Below the pieces are notes generated by a model that saw nothing but the letters and a program-made list of their open reading frames with translations, ran no database searches and was not told the DNA's origin. Position numbers and translations under genes: made by a program. From Escherichia ruysiae (GTDB lineage: Bacteria; Pseudomonadota; Gammaproteobacteria; Enterobacterales; Enterobacteriaceae): DNA of 64,000 nucleotides. This document shows, piece by piece, positions 24,734 through 35,077 of this stretch. Position 1 is the first letter of the stretch. Each line of letters starts with the position of its first letter. The stretch covers positions 1,364,001 to 1,428,000 of the forward strand of contig NZ_JAVIWS010000001.1 of assembly GCF_031323975.1 (NCBI RefSeq). Direction: 5' to 3'.

Positions 24734-25309
24734 TCAACGCCTGATAAGCGGTTGAACTTTATTATCAATAGCTTCCCTCGCACGGAAGATACGTGAACGC
24801 ACCGTACCCACCGGACAATCCATGATAGCGGCTATCTCTTCATAGCTCAGGCCATCCAGCTCCCGCAAGGTTATTGCCATGCGTAAATCTTCCGGGAGGG
24901 ACTCAATAGTTCGGAAAACTATCTGTCTCAGTTCTTCTGACAACATTAAGTTCTCAGGGTTCGAAATTTCTTTCAGCGCGCCGCCACTTTCGAAGTTTTC
25001 AGCTTCAATGGCATCCACATCACTGGAAGGTGGACGACGCCCCTGAGCAACCAGGTAATTTTTTGCCGTATTAACAGCAATCCGATACAGCCATGTATAA
25101 AAAGCACTATCTCCCCGGAACGAATCCAGCGCACGATAGGCTTTAATAAAAGCTTCTTGTACCACATCGGGAACATCACCCGACGGCACATAGCGGGAAA
25201 CCAGACTCGCCACCTTATGCTGATAGCGCACTACCAGTAAGTTAAAGGCTTTCTGATCTCCCTTCTGGACCCGCTCAACCAGGACCTGGTCCGTTAACTG
25301 CTCGCTCAT
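24734..25309 (-). CDS. rpoE: RNA polymerase sigma-E factor
   Basis: RpoE directs transcription of envelope-stress genes (outer membrane assembly, periplasmic proteases, sRNAs) and is essential in E. coli. The 191-residue ECF sigma factor has region 2 (about 20-95, with the -10 reading segment ending in FYTWLYRIAVNTAKN) and region 4 (about 125-185, helix-turn-helix YEEIAAIMDCPVGTVRSRI). The start overlaps the stop of the upstream ORF rseD in an ATGA junction. A sigma-E promoter upstream makes the operon autocatalytic. Confidence 0.98.
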   Translation of the reverse strand: MSEQLTDQVLVERVQKGDQKAFNLLVVRYQHKVASLVSRYVPSGDVPDVVQEAFIKAYRALDSFRGDSAFYTWLYRIAVNTAKNYLVAQGRRPPSSDVDAIEAENFESGGALKEISNPENLMLSEELRQIVFRTIESLPEDLRMAITLRELDGLSYEEIAAIMDCPVGTVRSRIFRAREAIDNKVQPLIRR

Positions 25310-25461
25310 CCGAGGTAAAATCTCCCCAAACCAAATTTCCACGCGCTATCGAAACGCCACTCCATTAGCTGCAATTTGAGCAAGCAAAGGGTTAGAGTGT
25401 CTCGTTTTTGTAAAGTTCCGTAACGCATCTGTTTTTGTTTGTCATGCTGTAGACGGATCAT
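25306..25461 (-). CDS. rseD: RseD leader peptide, coupled to rpoE
   Basis: The minus strand encodes 51 residues starting MIRLQHDKQKQMRYGTLQK and ending FGLGRFYLG. Its TGA overlaps the rpoE ATG (ATGA), so ribosomes finishing rseD can restart on rpoE. Length and position match RseD, described as a CsrA-controlled leader whose translation drives rpoE. A second in-frame ATG is codon 12. Transcripts from the sigma-E promoter at 25392-25419 start inside the ORF and lack its start, so coupling can only act on mRNAs from more distal promoters. Confidence 0.85.
   Translation of the reverse strand: MIRLQHDKQKQMRYGTLQKRDTLTLCLLKLQLMEWRFDSAWKFGLGRFYLG
25392..25419 (-). promoter_or_regulatory. Sigma-E promoter of rpoE
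   Basis: Minus-strand GGAACTT, 16-bp spacer and TCTAA match the sigma-E consensus GGAACTT-N16-TCTGA closely. It lies inside the rseD reading frame. Confidence 0.88.
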
Positions 25462-25653
25462 TATCTATCATTATAAGTCTACAGAATCTGAATAACGCAT
25501 TATCTGTGTAGAAATGCCCATTTAACTGCCTGAAGAGTAACCCAACGGCCTTTTTATTTCACCACCTAATCCTCCGCCGACGAGCAACTTCTCTTTTTCC
25601 CGTCTTCCTGAATCAACATGTTTAGCCCTTGTAACAAACATCAAAATAACAGA

Positions 25654-25682
25654 TGTTTAATTGTACAACATGATGCTATGCT
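25654..25682 (+). promoter_or_regulatory. Probable nadB promoter
   Basis: TGTTTA, 17-bp spacer and TATGCT; transcription would start immediately before the NadR operator. Confidence 0.55.
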
Positions 25683-25692
25683 GACCGAACGG

Positions 25693-28061
<2,369 letters not shown>

Positions 28062-28192
28062 GAAAATAAAACCTTGCTGGAAAAACGGCGATAGCGCCGG
28101 GTAAGAACAATACCTGAGAAGCGATATCCATACAAACAGATGAAGATTGCAGCCGTAACGTCTATAATCAGCGCCCCACACAGAGGTAGAAC

Positions 28193-29527
28193 ATGACTGT
28201 AACGACTTTTTCCGAACTTGAACTCGACGAAAGCCTGCTGGAAGCACTCCAGGATAAAGGTTTCACTCGCCCGACCGCCATTCAGGCTGCCGCCATTCCG
28301 CCTGCGCTCGATGGCCGTGATGTACTCGGTTCTGCGCCGACAGGCACCGGTAAAACGGCGGCGTATCTGCTGCCAGCGTTGCAGCACCTGCTCGATTTCC
28401 CGCGTAAGAAATCCGGTCCGCCGCGTATTTTGATCCTCACCCCAACTCGCGAACTGGCGATGCAGGTGGCCGATCATGCCCGCGAACTGGCGAAACATAC
28501 GCATCTGGATATTGCCACCATCACCGGTGGCGTGGCTTATATGAACCACGCAGAAGTGTTCAGCGAAAACCAGGACATCGTGGTCGCCACAACTGGTCGT
28601 CTGCTGCAGTATATAAAAGAAGAGAACTTCGATTGCCGCGCGGTTGAAACGCTGATCCTCGATGAAGCAGACCGTATGCTGGATATGGGCTTCGCCCAGG
28701 ATATCGAACATATTGCTGGCGAAACTCGCTGGCGTAAACAAACCCTGCTCTTCTCGGCAACACTGGAAGGCGATGCTATTCAGGATTTTGCTGAGCGTCT
28801 GCTCGAAGATCCGGTGGAAGTTTCTGCGAATCCGTCCACCCGTGAGCGCAAAAAGATTCATCAGTGGTATTACCGCGCCGATGATCTTGAGCATAAAACT
28901 GCGTTGCTGGTGCATCTGTTAAAACAGCCGGAAGCGACTCGCTCAATTGTCTTTGTGCGTAAGCGTGAGCGTGTGCATGAACTGGCAAACTGGCTGCGCG
29001 AAGCAGGCATCAACAACTGCTATCTCGAAGGTGAGATGGTGCAAGGCAAACGCAACGAAGCGATCAAACGCCTGACCGAAGGCCGCGTTAACGTACTGGT
29101 TGCAACTGATGTTGCCGCGCGTGGTATCGACATTCCGGATGTCAGCCACGTCTTTAACTTCGATATGCCGCGCAGTGGCGATACTTATTTGCACCGTATC
29201 GGGCGTACCGCTCGCGCTGGCCGTAAAGGCACCGCAATTTCACTGGTTGAAGCTCATGACCATCTGCTGCTGGGCAAAGTTGGCCGTTATATTGAAGAGC
29301 CAATTAAAGCTCGCGTAATTGATGAGTTACGCCCGAAAACGCGTGCGCCAAGCGAGAAACAGACCGGCAAGCCATCGAAAAAAGTGTTGGCAAAACGCGC
29401 CGAGAAGAAAAAGGCTAAAGAGAAAGAGAAGCCACGGGTGAAAAAACGCCATCGCGATACCAAAAATATTGGTAAGCGCCGCAAACCAAGCGGAACGGGC
29501 GTGCCGCCGCAAACGACAGAAGAGTAA
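28193..29527 (+). CDS. srmB: ATP-dependent RNA helicase SrmB
   Basis: SrmB is a DEAD-box helicase needed for early 50S subunit assembly, particularly in the cold, and acts with L4 and L24 on 23S rRNA. The 444 residues show a Q motif, Walker A APTGTGKT (48-55), DEAD (157-160), SAT and [13 protein letters not shown], then a lysine/arginine-rich unstructured tail from about 380. A strong terminator follows directly. Confidence 0.97.
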   Translation: MTVTTFSELELDESLLEALQDKGFTRPTAIQAAAIPPALDGRDVLGSAPTGTGKTAAYLLPALQHLLDFPRKKSGPPRILILTPTRELAMQVADHARELAKHTHLDIATITGGVAYMNHAEVFSENQDIVVATTGRLLQYIKEENFDCRAVETLILDEADRMLDMGFAQDIEHIAGETRWRKQTLLFSATLEGDAIQDFAERLLEDPVEVSANPSTRERKKIHQWYYRADDLEHKTALLVHLLKQPEATRSIVFVRKRERVHELANWLREAGINNCYLEGEMVQGKRNEAIKRLTEGRVNVLVATDVAARGIDIPDVSHVFNFDMPRSGDTYLHRIGRTARAGRKGTAISLVEAHDHLLLGKVGRYIEEPIKARVIDELRPKTRAPSEKQTGKPSKKVLAKRAEKKKAKEKEKPRVKKRHRDTKNIGKRRKPSGTGVPPQTTEE

Positions 29528-29532
29528 TCATA

Positions 29533-29560
29533 ATGCCGGGTTTAAGCCCGGCATTTTTTT
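29533..29560 (+). terminator. Terminator of srmB
   Basis: Stem ATGCCGGG/CCCGGCAT with a 6-base loop followed by seven T, starting six bases after the srmB stop. Confidence 0.88.
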
Positions 29561-30440
29561 ATCCCGGCAAAAAACACTCTTCAACACACTGAATAAAAGT
29601 ATGCATCGCCGGGCTAACCGCTTTTCCGGCATGGTGAGCGCACATTGCCGTAATGGTCTGCGACGGTTCGCCGAAGGGTAATTCAATTAATTCTCCGCAC
29701 TCCAGCTCTTTTGCTACCGCAAATCGCGGTAAGTAGCTGACTCCGATGTTTGCCGCGACACATCGCTTGATACTTTCAATGCTTATAAGCTCAATGGTGC
29801 TTTCCACCGTGATCCGCCGCTGACGCAGCGTGCTCTCAAATATCTGCCGGAAGACACATTGCGGTTCGTTGATAATAAAGCTACAGGCGTTATGTCTTCC
29901 CGGCTCAGTAAAATCGACATCTGCAATTTGTGGTGAAGCCACCAGCACCAGCGATTGTTCACCCAACTCTCGTCGGTTCAGGGCATCATCATTCCCTACG
30001 CGATAAAAGACGCCGACATCGGCCTCATCATTCAGTAGCACATCACGGATCACGTAACAGTTCAGCGACTGCAACGATAAACGCACTTTTGGTGCGCGTT
30101 GCCGAAAACGCTGCAACACCTGCGGCATTCGGTAAGAGAGTAACGTTTCGCCCGAAACAACGCGCAGCTCCCCGTCCGGATCCGACTCTTTTTTGGCAGC
30201 CTCACGAAGGGTATCCATCACTCTGGTGAGTTCATAAATGTGCGGCAGCAGCTTTTTTCCTTCGCGGGTAAGGCACATCCGTCGACCAATTTTCTCAAAC
30301 AACTGTACCGAGAACTCCTGCTCAAGCTGCTGAATATGAAAAGTCACCGTCGATTGTGTGCAGCACAATTTTTGCGAAGCTCGCAAAAAGGAACCCTCTT
30401 CCACCACGGTTTTAAGCGTAATAAAACGGCGCAGATCCAT
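29559..30440 (-). CDS. yfiE: LysR-type regulator YfiE
   Basis: A LysR-family DNA-binding protein of unassigned function. The 293 residues have the N-terminal winged helix-turn-helix (about 3-60, GSFLRASQKLCCTQSTVTFHI) and a periplasmic-binding-protein-like effector domain (about 90-290). The ATG at 30440 starts MDLRRFITLK, the normal LysR opening. It is divergent from the exporter gene eamB with an inverted repeat between them, the usual arrangement for a LysR protein and its target; that eamB is the target is inference. Confidence 0.9.
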   Translation of the reverse strand: MDLRRFITLKTVVEEGSFLRASQKLCCTQSTVTFHIQQLEQEFSVQLFEKIGRRMCLTREGKKLLPHIYELTRVMDTLREAAKKESDPDGELRVVSGETLLSYRMPQVLQRFRQRAPKVRLSLQSLNCYVIRDVLLNDEADVGVFYRVGNDDALNRRELGEQSLVLVASPQIADVDFTEPGRHNACSFIINEPQCVFRQIFESTLRQRRITVESTIELISIESIKRCVAANIGVSYLPRFAVAKELECGELIELPFGEPSQTITAMCAHHAGKAVSPAMHTFIQCVEECFLPG

Positions 30441-30471
30441 AAACCCAAACCTATCGAGATTGTCGAATTTA

Positions 30472-30506
30472 GAATGAAAAAACATTCATTTTTTTAAATG
30501 TTTCAT
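30472..30506. promoter_or_regulatory. Inverted repeats between yfiE and eamB
   Basis: GAATG-N6-CATTC at 30472-30487 is palindromic, and ATGAAAAAACATT is mirrored by AATGTTTCAT at 30497-30506. The position between a LysR gene and a divergent transporter suggests an operator. No experimental match is known to me. Confidence 0.4.
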
Positions 30507-30542
30507 GTCGGGTACTGTCTACCAAAACAGAGGAGATAACAA

Positions 30543-31130
30543 GTGACACCGACCCTTTTAAGTGCTTTTTGGACCTACACTCTGATTACGGCCCTCACGC
30601 CAGGACCGAACAATATTCTCGCTTTGAGTTCAGCCACGTCGCATAGGGTTCGTCAGAGTTCCCGCGTGCTGGCAGGGATGAGTCTGGGATTTTTAATCGT
30701 CATGTTGCTGTGTGCGGGAATTTCGTTTTCACTGGCTGTTATCGATCCGGCAGCAGTGCATTTGTTGAGTTGGGCGGGGGCAGCATATATTGTCTGGCTG
30801 GCGTGGAAAATCGCTACCAGTCCAACAAAAGAAGACGGACTTCAGGCAAAACCGATCAGTTTTTGGGCCAGCTTTGCTTTGCAGTTTGTGAACGTCAAAA
30901 TTATTTTGTACGGCATTACGGCACTGTCGACGTTTGTTCTGCCGCAAACACAGGCGTTAAGCTGGGTAGTTGGCGTCAGCGTTTTGCTGGCGATGATTGG
31001 GACGTTTGGCAATGTGTGTTGGGCGCTGGCGGGACATCTGTTTCAGCGATTGTTTAACCGCTATGGCCGCCAGTTGAATATCGTGCTGGCGCTGTTGCTG
31101 GTCTATTGTGCGGTACGCATTTTCTATTGA
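30543..31130 (+). CDS. eamB: Cysteine and O-acetylserine exporter EamB
   Basis: EamB (YfiK) is an inner-membrane exporter of cysteine-pathway metabolites. The 195 residues fit the RhtB/LysE family: about six hydrophobic segments and the conserved opening TPGPNNILALSSATSHR. The start is GTG with GAGGAGAT seven bases upstream. It may be controlled by the divergent YfiE. Confidence 0.93.
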   Translation: MTPTLLSAFWTYTLITALTPGPNNILALSSATSHRVRQSSRVLAGMSLGFLIVMLLCAGISFSLAVIDPAAVHLLSWAGAAYIVWLAWKIATSPTKEDGLQAKPISFWASFALQFVNVKIILYGITALSTFVLPQTQALSWVVGVSVLLAMIGTFGNVCWALAGHLFQRLFNRYGRQLNIVLALLLVYCAVRIFY

Positions 31131-31142
31131 AAGACAAAAGAA

Positions 31143-31172
31143 AAGCGGAAGAGGTCACCCTCTTCCGCTTAA
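31143..31172 (-). terminator. Terminator of grcA (possibly shared with eamB)
   Basis: A 12-bp stem AAGCGGAAGAGG with a 4-base loop, followed on the minus strand by a T-rich run. It is just past both convergent stops, so it may work in both directions. Confidence 0.8.
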
Positions 31173-31190
31173 TAACTTGCTACTTAAGCC

Positions 31191-31574
31191 TTACAGGCTT
31201 TCAGTAAAGGTACGAGCGATAACGTCGCGCTGCTGTTCCGGAGTCAGAGAGTTGAAGCGAACTGCATAACCGGATACACGGATGGTCAGCTGCGGATATT
31301 TTTCCGGATGCTTAACTGCATCTTCCAGAGTTTCACGACGCAGAACGTTTACGTTCAGGTGCTGGCCACCTTCAACGCGAACTTCTGGTTTAACTTCTAC
31401 TGGAACTTCACGGTATTCAATGTCACCCAGTTTGCTTACTGCAACCACTTCGTCTTCTGCAAAACCTGCTTTCGCAACGATGCAACGCGCTTCGCCTTTT
31501 TCGCTGTCCAGCAGCCAGAAAGAGTTCAGCAGATCGTCATTAGCGGCTTTAGTAATCTGGATACCTGTAATCAT
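31191..31574 (-). CDS. grcA: Autonomous glycyl radical cofactor GrcA
   Basis: GrcA (YfiD) replaces the oxygen-damaged C-terminus of pyruvate formate-lyase. The 127 residues end with the glycyl radical signature RVSGYAVRF, the radical glycine lying in SGYAV near the C-terminus, closely like PflB. The ATG at 31574 was chosen for family length and the GGGGAGG ribosome site; a longer frame begins in the promoter. Two FNR sites upstream fit anaerobic and micro-aerobic induction. Confidence 0.97.
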
Positions 31575-31651
31575 GTGATGCCTCCCCGGCAAATTATTTG
31601 ATTTGATTAGCCTGTTGCGGCCAATTGGTAAAACCATTGTTGCTTGAGTGT

Positions 31652-31658
31652 ATATATA
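31652..31658 (-). promoter_or_regulatory. grcA -10 region
   Basis: TATATA-rich box on the minus strand, about 30 bp downstream of the proximal FNR site centre, the spacing of a class II FNR promoter. Confidence 0.6.
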
Positions 31659-31680
31659 CTCCTCAAACACCCTTGATTCT

Positions 31681-31694
31681 TTGATTTAAATCAA
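31681..31694. promoter_or_regulatory. FNR site, proximal, of grcA
   Basis: A perfect TTGAT-N4-ATCAA. With the start site at about 31647 it is centred near -40.5, the class II activating position reported for yfiD. Confidence 0.9.
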
Positions 31695-31733
31695 CAAAAA
31701 CCACACATCAAATGTGGTCGTAAATGGATTTTA

Positions 31734-31747
31734 TTGTTTTACATCAA
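31734..31747. promoter_or_regulatory. FNR site, distal, of grcA
   Basis: TTGTT-N4-ATCAA, one mismatch from consensus, centred 53 bp upstream of the first. This equals the distance between the -40.5 and -93.5 sites described for yfiD, where double occupancy restrains expression in full anaerobiosis. Confidence 0.8.
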
Positions 31748-31877
31748 CTTATACGAGTGTGGAATTTTACCAATTTACATTTTTTTGCACTCGTTTATGG
31801 CTAAAAAATGAGCTTGATTTTGTTCTGTAGAAAGAAGCAGTTAAGCTAGGCGGATTGAAGATCCGCAGGAGAGCGAG

Positions 31878-32567
31878 ATGACTAACCAATTAACCTGGCA
31901 TGACGTGCTGGCTGAAGAAAAGCAGCAACCCTATTTTCTTAACACCCTCCAGACCGTTGCCAGCGAGCGGCAGTCCGGGATAACCATCTACCCACCACAA
32001 AAAGATGTCTTTAACGCCTTTCGCTTTACTGAACTGGGCGATGTCAAAGTGGTGATCCTCGGTCAGGATCCTTACCACGGCTCCGGACAAGCGCACGGTC
32101 TGGCATTTTCCGTTCGCCCAGGCATTGCTATACCGCCTTCTCTACTGAATATGTACAAAGAGCTGGAAAATACCCTTCCAGGCTTTACTCGCCCGACACA
32201 TGGCTATCTTGAAAGCTGGGCACGTCAAGGGGTTCTCCTGCTCAACACCGTATTGACGGTGCGCGCAGGCCAGGCACATTCCCACGCCAGCCTCGGCTGG
32301 GAAACGTTTACTGATAAAGTCATCAGCCTGATTAATCAGCATCGTGAAGGCGTGGTGTTTTTGTTGTGGGGATCACATGCGCAAAAGAAAGGGGCGATTA
32401 TAGATAAGCAACGCCATCACGTGCTGAAAGCGCCACATCCGTCACCGCTTTCGGCGCATCGTGGATTCTTTGGCTGCAACCATTTTGTGCTGGCAAATCA
32501 GTGGCTGGTACAACGTGGCGAGACGCCGATTGACTGGATGCCAGTATTACCGGCAGAGAGTGAGTAA
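31878..32567 (+). CDS. ung: Uracil-DNA glycosylase
   Basis: Ung excises uracil from DNA and starts base-excision repair. The 229 residues carry the water-activating motif GQDPYHG with Asp64, and the DNA-intercalating loop [10 protein letters not shown] with His187 ahead of the leucine. AGGAGAGCGAG precedes the ATG. It is divergent from grcA and convergent with yfiF. Confidence 0.98.
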   Translation: MTNQLTWHDVLAEEKQQPYFLNTLQTVASERQSGITIYPPQKDVFNAFRFTELGDVKVVILGQDPYHGSGQAHGLAFSVRPGIAIPPSLLNMYKELENTLPGFTRPTHGYLESWARQGVLLLNTVLTVRAGQAHSHASLGWETFTDKVISLINQHREGVVFLLWGSHAQKKGAIIDKQRHHVLKAPHPSPLSAHRGFFGCNHFVLANQWLVQRGETPIDWMPVLPAESE

Positions 32568-32575
32568 TTGACGGA

Positions 32576-32605
32576 AAAATACCGGATGGCAGAATTGCCA
32601 TCCGG
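32576..32605 (-). terminator. Terminator of yfiF
   Basis: A 10-bp stem CCGGATGGCA/TGCCATCCGG. On the minus strand it is followed by TATTTTT, giving a rho-independent terminator for yfiF; on the plus side it lacks T's but could stabilise the ung mRNA. Confidence 0.72.
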
Positions 32606-32613
32606 CTGATTTA

Positions 32614-33651
32614 TCAGGCTTTATTCTGACGCCACCATTCGCCAAGCAGCACACCAGTTGCGACAGAGATATTCAGCCCGGCAACGTTGCCAGTACCGTC
32701 AATCTTCACGCGCAGATCGTTCGGATCGCGTGCGGCATCCGGTAACCCTTCATATTCCTGACCCAGCACCAGCACCATTTTCGCTGGCAGACTGGTTTTG
32801 AACAGCGGTTTACCCTGTTCGCTGGAAGTGGTTACCACGGTGTAACCCGCCTGACGGAAATCATCCAGCACGTTAACAATGTTGTCGCCGGTAATCGGCT
32901 GAACGTGCTCTGCGCCGCCTTCTGCGGTACGGATTGCCGCACCCGATTCCAGCAACGCTGCATCCTGCACCACAACGCCTTTCACGCCGAAGTGCGCACA
33001 GCTACGCATCATGCCACCCAGGTTATGCGGGTTAGATTCGTTTTCCAGCGCCAGTACGCAATCCTGCGCGCCAGCCTGGCTTACCCACTGCTGTACGGTT
33101 GTGCCGTTACGCTTTTTGATCAGGAAGCAAACGCCGCCGTGATGTTCCGTGCCTGACGCTTTTGTCAGTTCCGCTTCATCCACTACATGGTACGCTTTGC
33201 GGTTTGCCGCCATCCAGCGCAATGCTTCTTTAAAACGTGGCGTTACGCTCTGGATAAACCAGGCGCGAACAATCGCTTCCGGACGGCTCTGGAACAGTGC
33301 CTGACATGCATTTTCGCCGTAGACGCGGGTTTCTTCCGCACGCTGACGACGCAAAACTTCGGGATCAATAAAACTTTTACCACTGATGCCACCGTGATCG
33401 GCCTTTTCTGGTGCCTCATCACCCGGCGCGCGGGAAACGGTGCGCCACGGCGACTCTTCCCACTTGCGGTCACGGGGCTGACTCTGTTTGTCATCGCGGG
33501 CGGGGCGACGGCCACCGTCAGCACGAGATTTTCCTGGACGCCCGCCCCCTTTCCCGGTTCGCGGGTTATGGGTACGTTTATCAGAATCATCATCACTGCG
33601 GACATACATCACTTTGACCTTGCCGCTTTTACCTTTCATTTCATCGTTCAT
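32614..33651 (-). CDS. yfiF: SpoU/TrmH-family RNA methyltransferase YfiF
   Basis: A putative 2'-O-ribose RNA methyltransferase. The 345 residues have a basic, disordered N-terminal tail (about 1-90, [20 protein letters not shown]), an SpoU substrate-binding domain, and the knotted SAM domain with motifs [27 protein letters not shown] and [13 protein letters not shown]. The ATG at 33651 ([10 protein letters not shown]) was chosen on family length. The RNA target is not evident from sequence. No operon partner: it is divergent from trxC. Confidence 0.88.
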   Translation of the reverse strand: MNDEMKGKSGKVKVMYVRSDDDSDKRTHNPRTGKGGGRPGKSRADGGRRPARDDKQSQPRDRKWEESPWRTVSRAPGDEAPEKADHGGISGKSFIDPEVLRRQRAEETRVYGENACQALFQSRPEAIVRAWFIQSVTPRFKEALRWMAANRKAYHVVDEAELTKASGTEHHGGVCFLIKKRNGTTVQQWVSQAGAQDCVLALENESNPHNLGGMMRSCAHFGVKGVVVQDAALLESGAAIRTAEGGAEHVQPITGDNIVNVLDDFRQAGYTVVTTSSEQGKPLFKTSLPAKMVLVLGQEYEGLPDAARDPNDLRVKIDGTGNVAGLNISVATGVLLGEWWRQNKA

Positions 33652-33857
33652 GCTTTTCTCCACCAGCGCTGCGCGAAGCGCGCAGATTACCCGAAGTGCG
33701 CGCGGTTCGCCATGATTTCGTACCAAAGCCTGCGACTATCATATCTATTGAATAAAACAGATTGTTGTCTGGAACATTGCCTTTGATAATATGTAACATA
33801 TTAGAAACATACCGGCGTCATTGCCGATAAGTCTCCTTACTCATCCCGAGGTTAGTT

Positions 33858-34277
33858 ATGAATACCGTTTGTACCCATTGTCAGGCCATCAATCGCATTC
33901 CCGACGATCGGATCGAAGATGCGGCAAAATGCGGACGCTGCGGTCACGACCTGTTTGACGGAGAGGTGATTAATGCGACCGGTGAAACACTCGACAAATT
34001 GCTGAAAGACGATCTGCCTGTAGTGATCGACTTCTGGGCGCCGTGGTGCGGCCCTTGCCGTAACTTCGCGCCGATTTTTGAAGATGTTGCGCAAGAGCGT
34101 AGCGGTAAAGTGCGTTTTGTAAAAGTGAATACCGAAGCCGAACGTGAATTAAGCAGCCGCTTTGGTATTCGTAGCATTCCGACGATCATGATTTTCAAAA
34201 ATGGTCAGGTTGTTGACATGCTTAACGGCGCTGTGCCGAAAGCGCCGTTCGATAGCTGGTTGAACGAATCTCTTTAA
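33858..34277 (+). CDS. trxC: Thioredoxin 2
   Basis: TrxC is a cytoplasmic thiol-disulfide reductase induced by OxyR under peroxide stress. The 139 residues have an N-terminal zinc-binding domain with Cys5, Cys8, Cys25 and Cys28, then a thioredoxin fold with active site WCGPC at 63-67 (Cys64, Cys67) and cis-Pro in IRSIPTIM. The zinc domain distinguishes it from TrxA. I looked for the OxyR site upstream but found only a partial match. Confidence 0.97.
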
Positions 34278-34283
34278 TCTTGC

Positions 34284-34309
34284 CGGGGCGCATCTTGTGC
34301 CCCGTTTTC
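34284..34309 (+). terminator. Terminator of trxC
   Basis: Stem CGGGGC/GCCCCG with GTTTT following, seven bases past the trxC stop and 39 bp before tapT. Confidence 0.72.
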
Positions 34310-34347
34310 TCCTCTGCGACAATGGCGGTTTTTCGACGCTCTCTCTC

Positions 34348-35046
34348 ATGACCGAAAACGCTGTTCTCCAGTTACGCGCCGAACGTATTGCACGCGCAAC
34401 GCGTCCTTTTCTTGCCCGTGGTAATCGCGTTCGTCGTTGCCAACGCTGTCTTTTGCCAGAGAAACTTTGCCTCTGTTCGACAATCACCCCAACTGAAGCA
34501 AAAAGCCGTTTTTGTTTGCTGATGTTCGATACCGAGCCAATGAAGCCCAGCAATACCGGACGTTTAATTGCTGATATCTTGCCGGATACTGTCGCGTTTC
34601 AATGGTCGCGTACCGAACCCTCGCAAGATTTGCTGGATCTGGTACAAAACCCGGATTATCAGCCAATGGTGGTTTTTCCTGCCTCGTATGCCGGCGAGCA
34701 ACGGGAAGTCATCTTCTCGCCGCCTTCCGGTAAGCCGCCGCTGTTTATTATGCTCGATGGCACCTGGCCGGAAGCACGCAAGATGTTTCGTAAAAGTCCG
34801 TATCTGGATAATTTCCCGGTTATTTCCGTCGATCTTTCCCGGCTTTCTGCCTATCGCCTGCGTGAAGCCCAGGCCGAAGGCCAATATTGTACTGCCGAAG
34901 TAGCCATCGCACTTTTAGATATGGCAGGCGATACCGAAGCAGCAACGGGCTTAGGCGAGCATTTCACTCGTTTTAAAACGCGCTATCTGGCAGGAAAAAC
35001 GCAACATCTGGGTAGCATCACAGCAGAACTGTTAGAAAGCGTTTAA
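34348..35046 (+). CDS. tapT: tRNA U47 3-amino-3-carboxypropyltransferase TapT
   Basis: TapT (YfiP) transfers the aminocarboxypropyl group of SAM to U47 in the tRNA variable loop. The 232 residues show an N-terminal cysteine cluster (RCQRCLLPEKLCLC) and the DTW-domain signature LDGTWPEARKM. The ATG at 34348 was preferred over a frame 17 codons longer that begins in the trxC terminator. It is followed after 31 bp by patZ, so they may be cotranscribed. Confidence 0.93.
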   Translation: MTENAVLQLRAERIARATRPFLARGNRVRRCQRCLLPEKLCLCSTITPTEAKSRFCLLMFDTEPMKPSNTGRLIADILPDTVAFQWSRTEPSQDLLDLVQNPDYQPMVVFPASYAGEQREVIFSPPSGKPPLFIMLDGTWPEARKMFRKSPYLDNFPVISVDLSRLSAYRLREAQAEGQYCTAEVAIALLDMAGDTEAATGLGEHFTRFKTRYLAGKTQHLGSITAELLESV

Positions 35047-35077
35047 AATCATTCGGTCACTTCTGCGGGAGACCGGT

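Noticed and set aside
33738..33790. OxyR site upstream of trxC
   Set aside because: One half (CTAT followed seven bases later by an ATAG-like AACAG) fits, but the other contacts do not; OxyR control is known but the site cannot be called from sequence.
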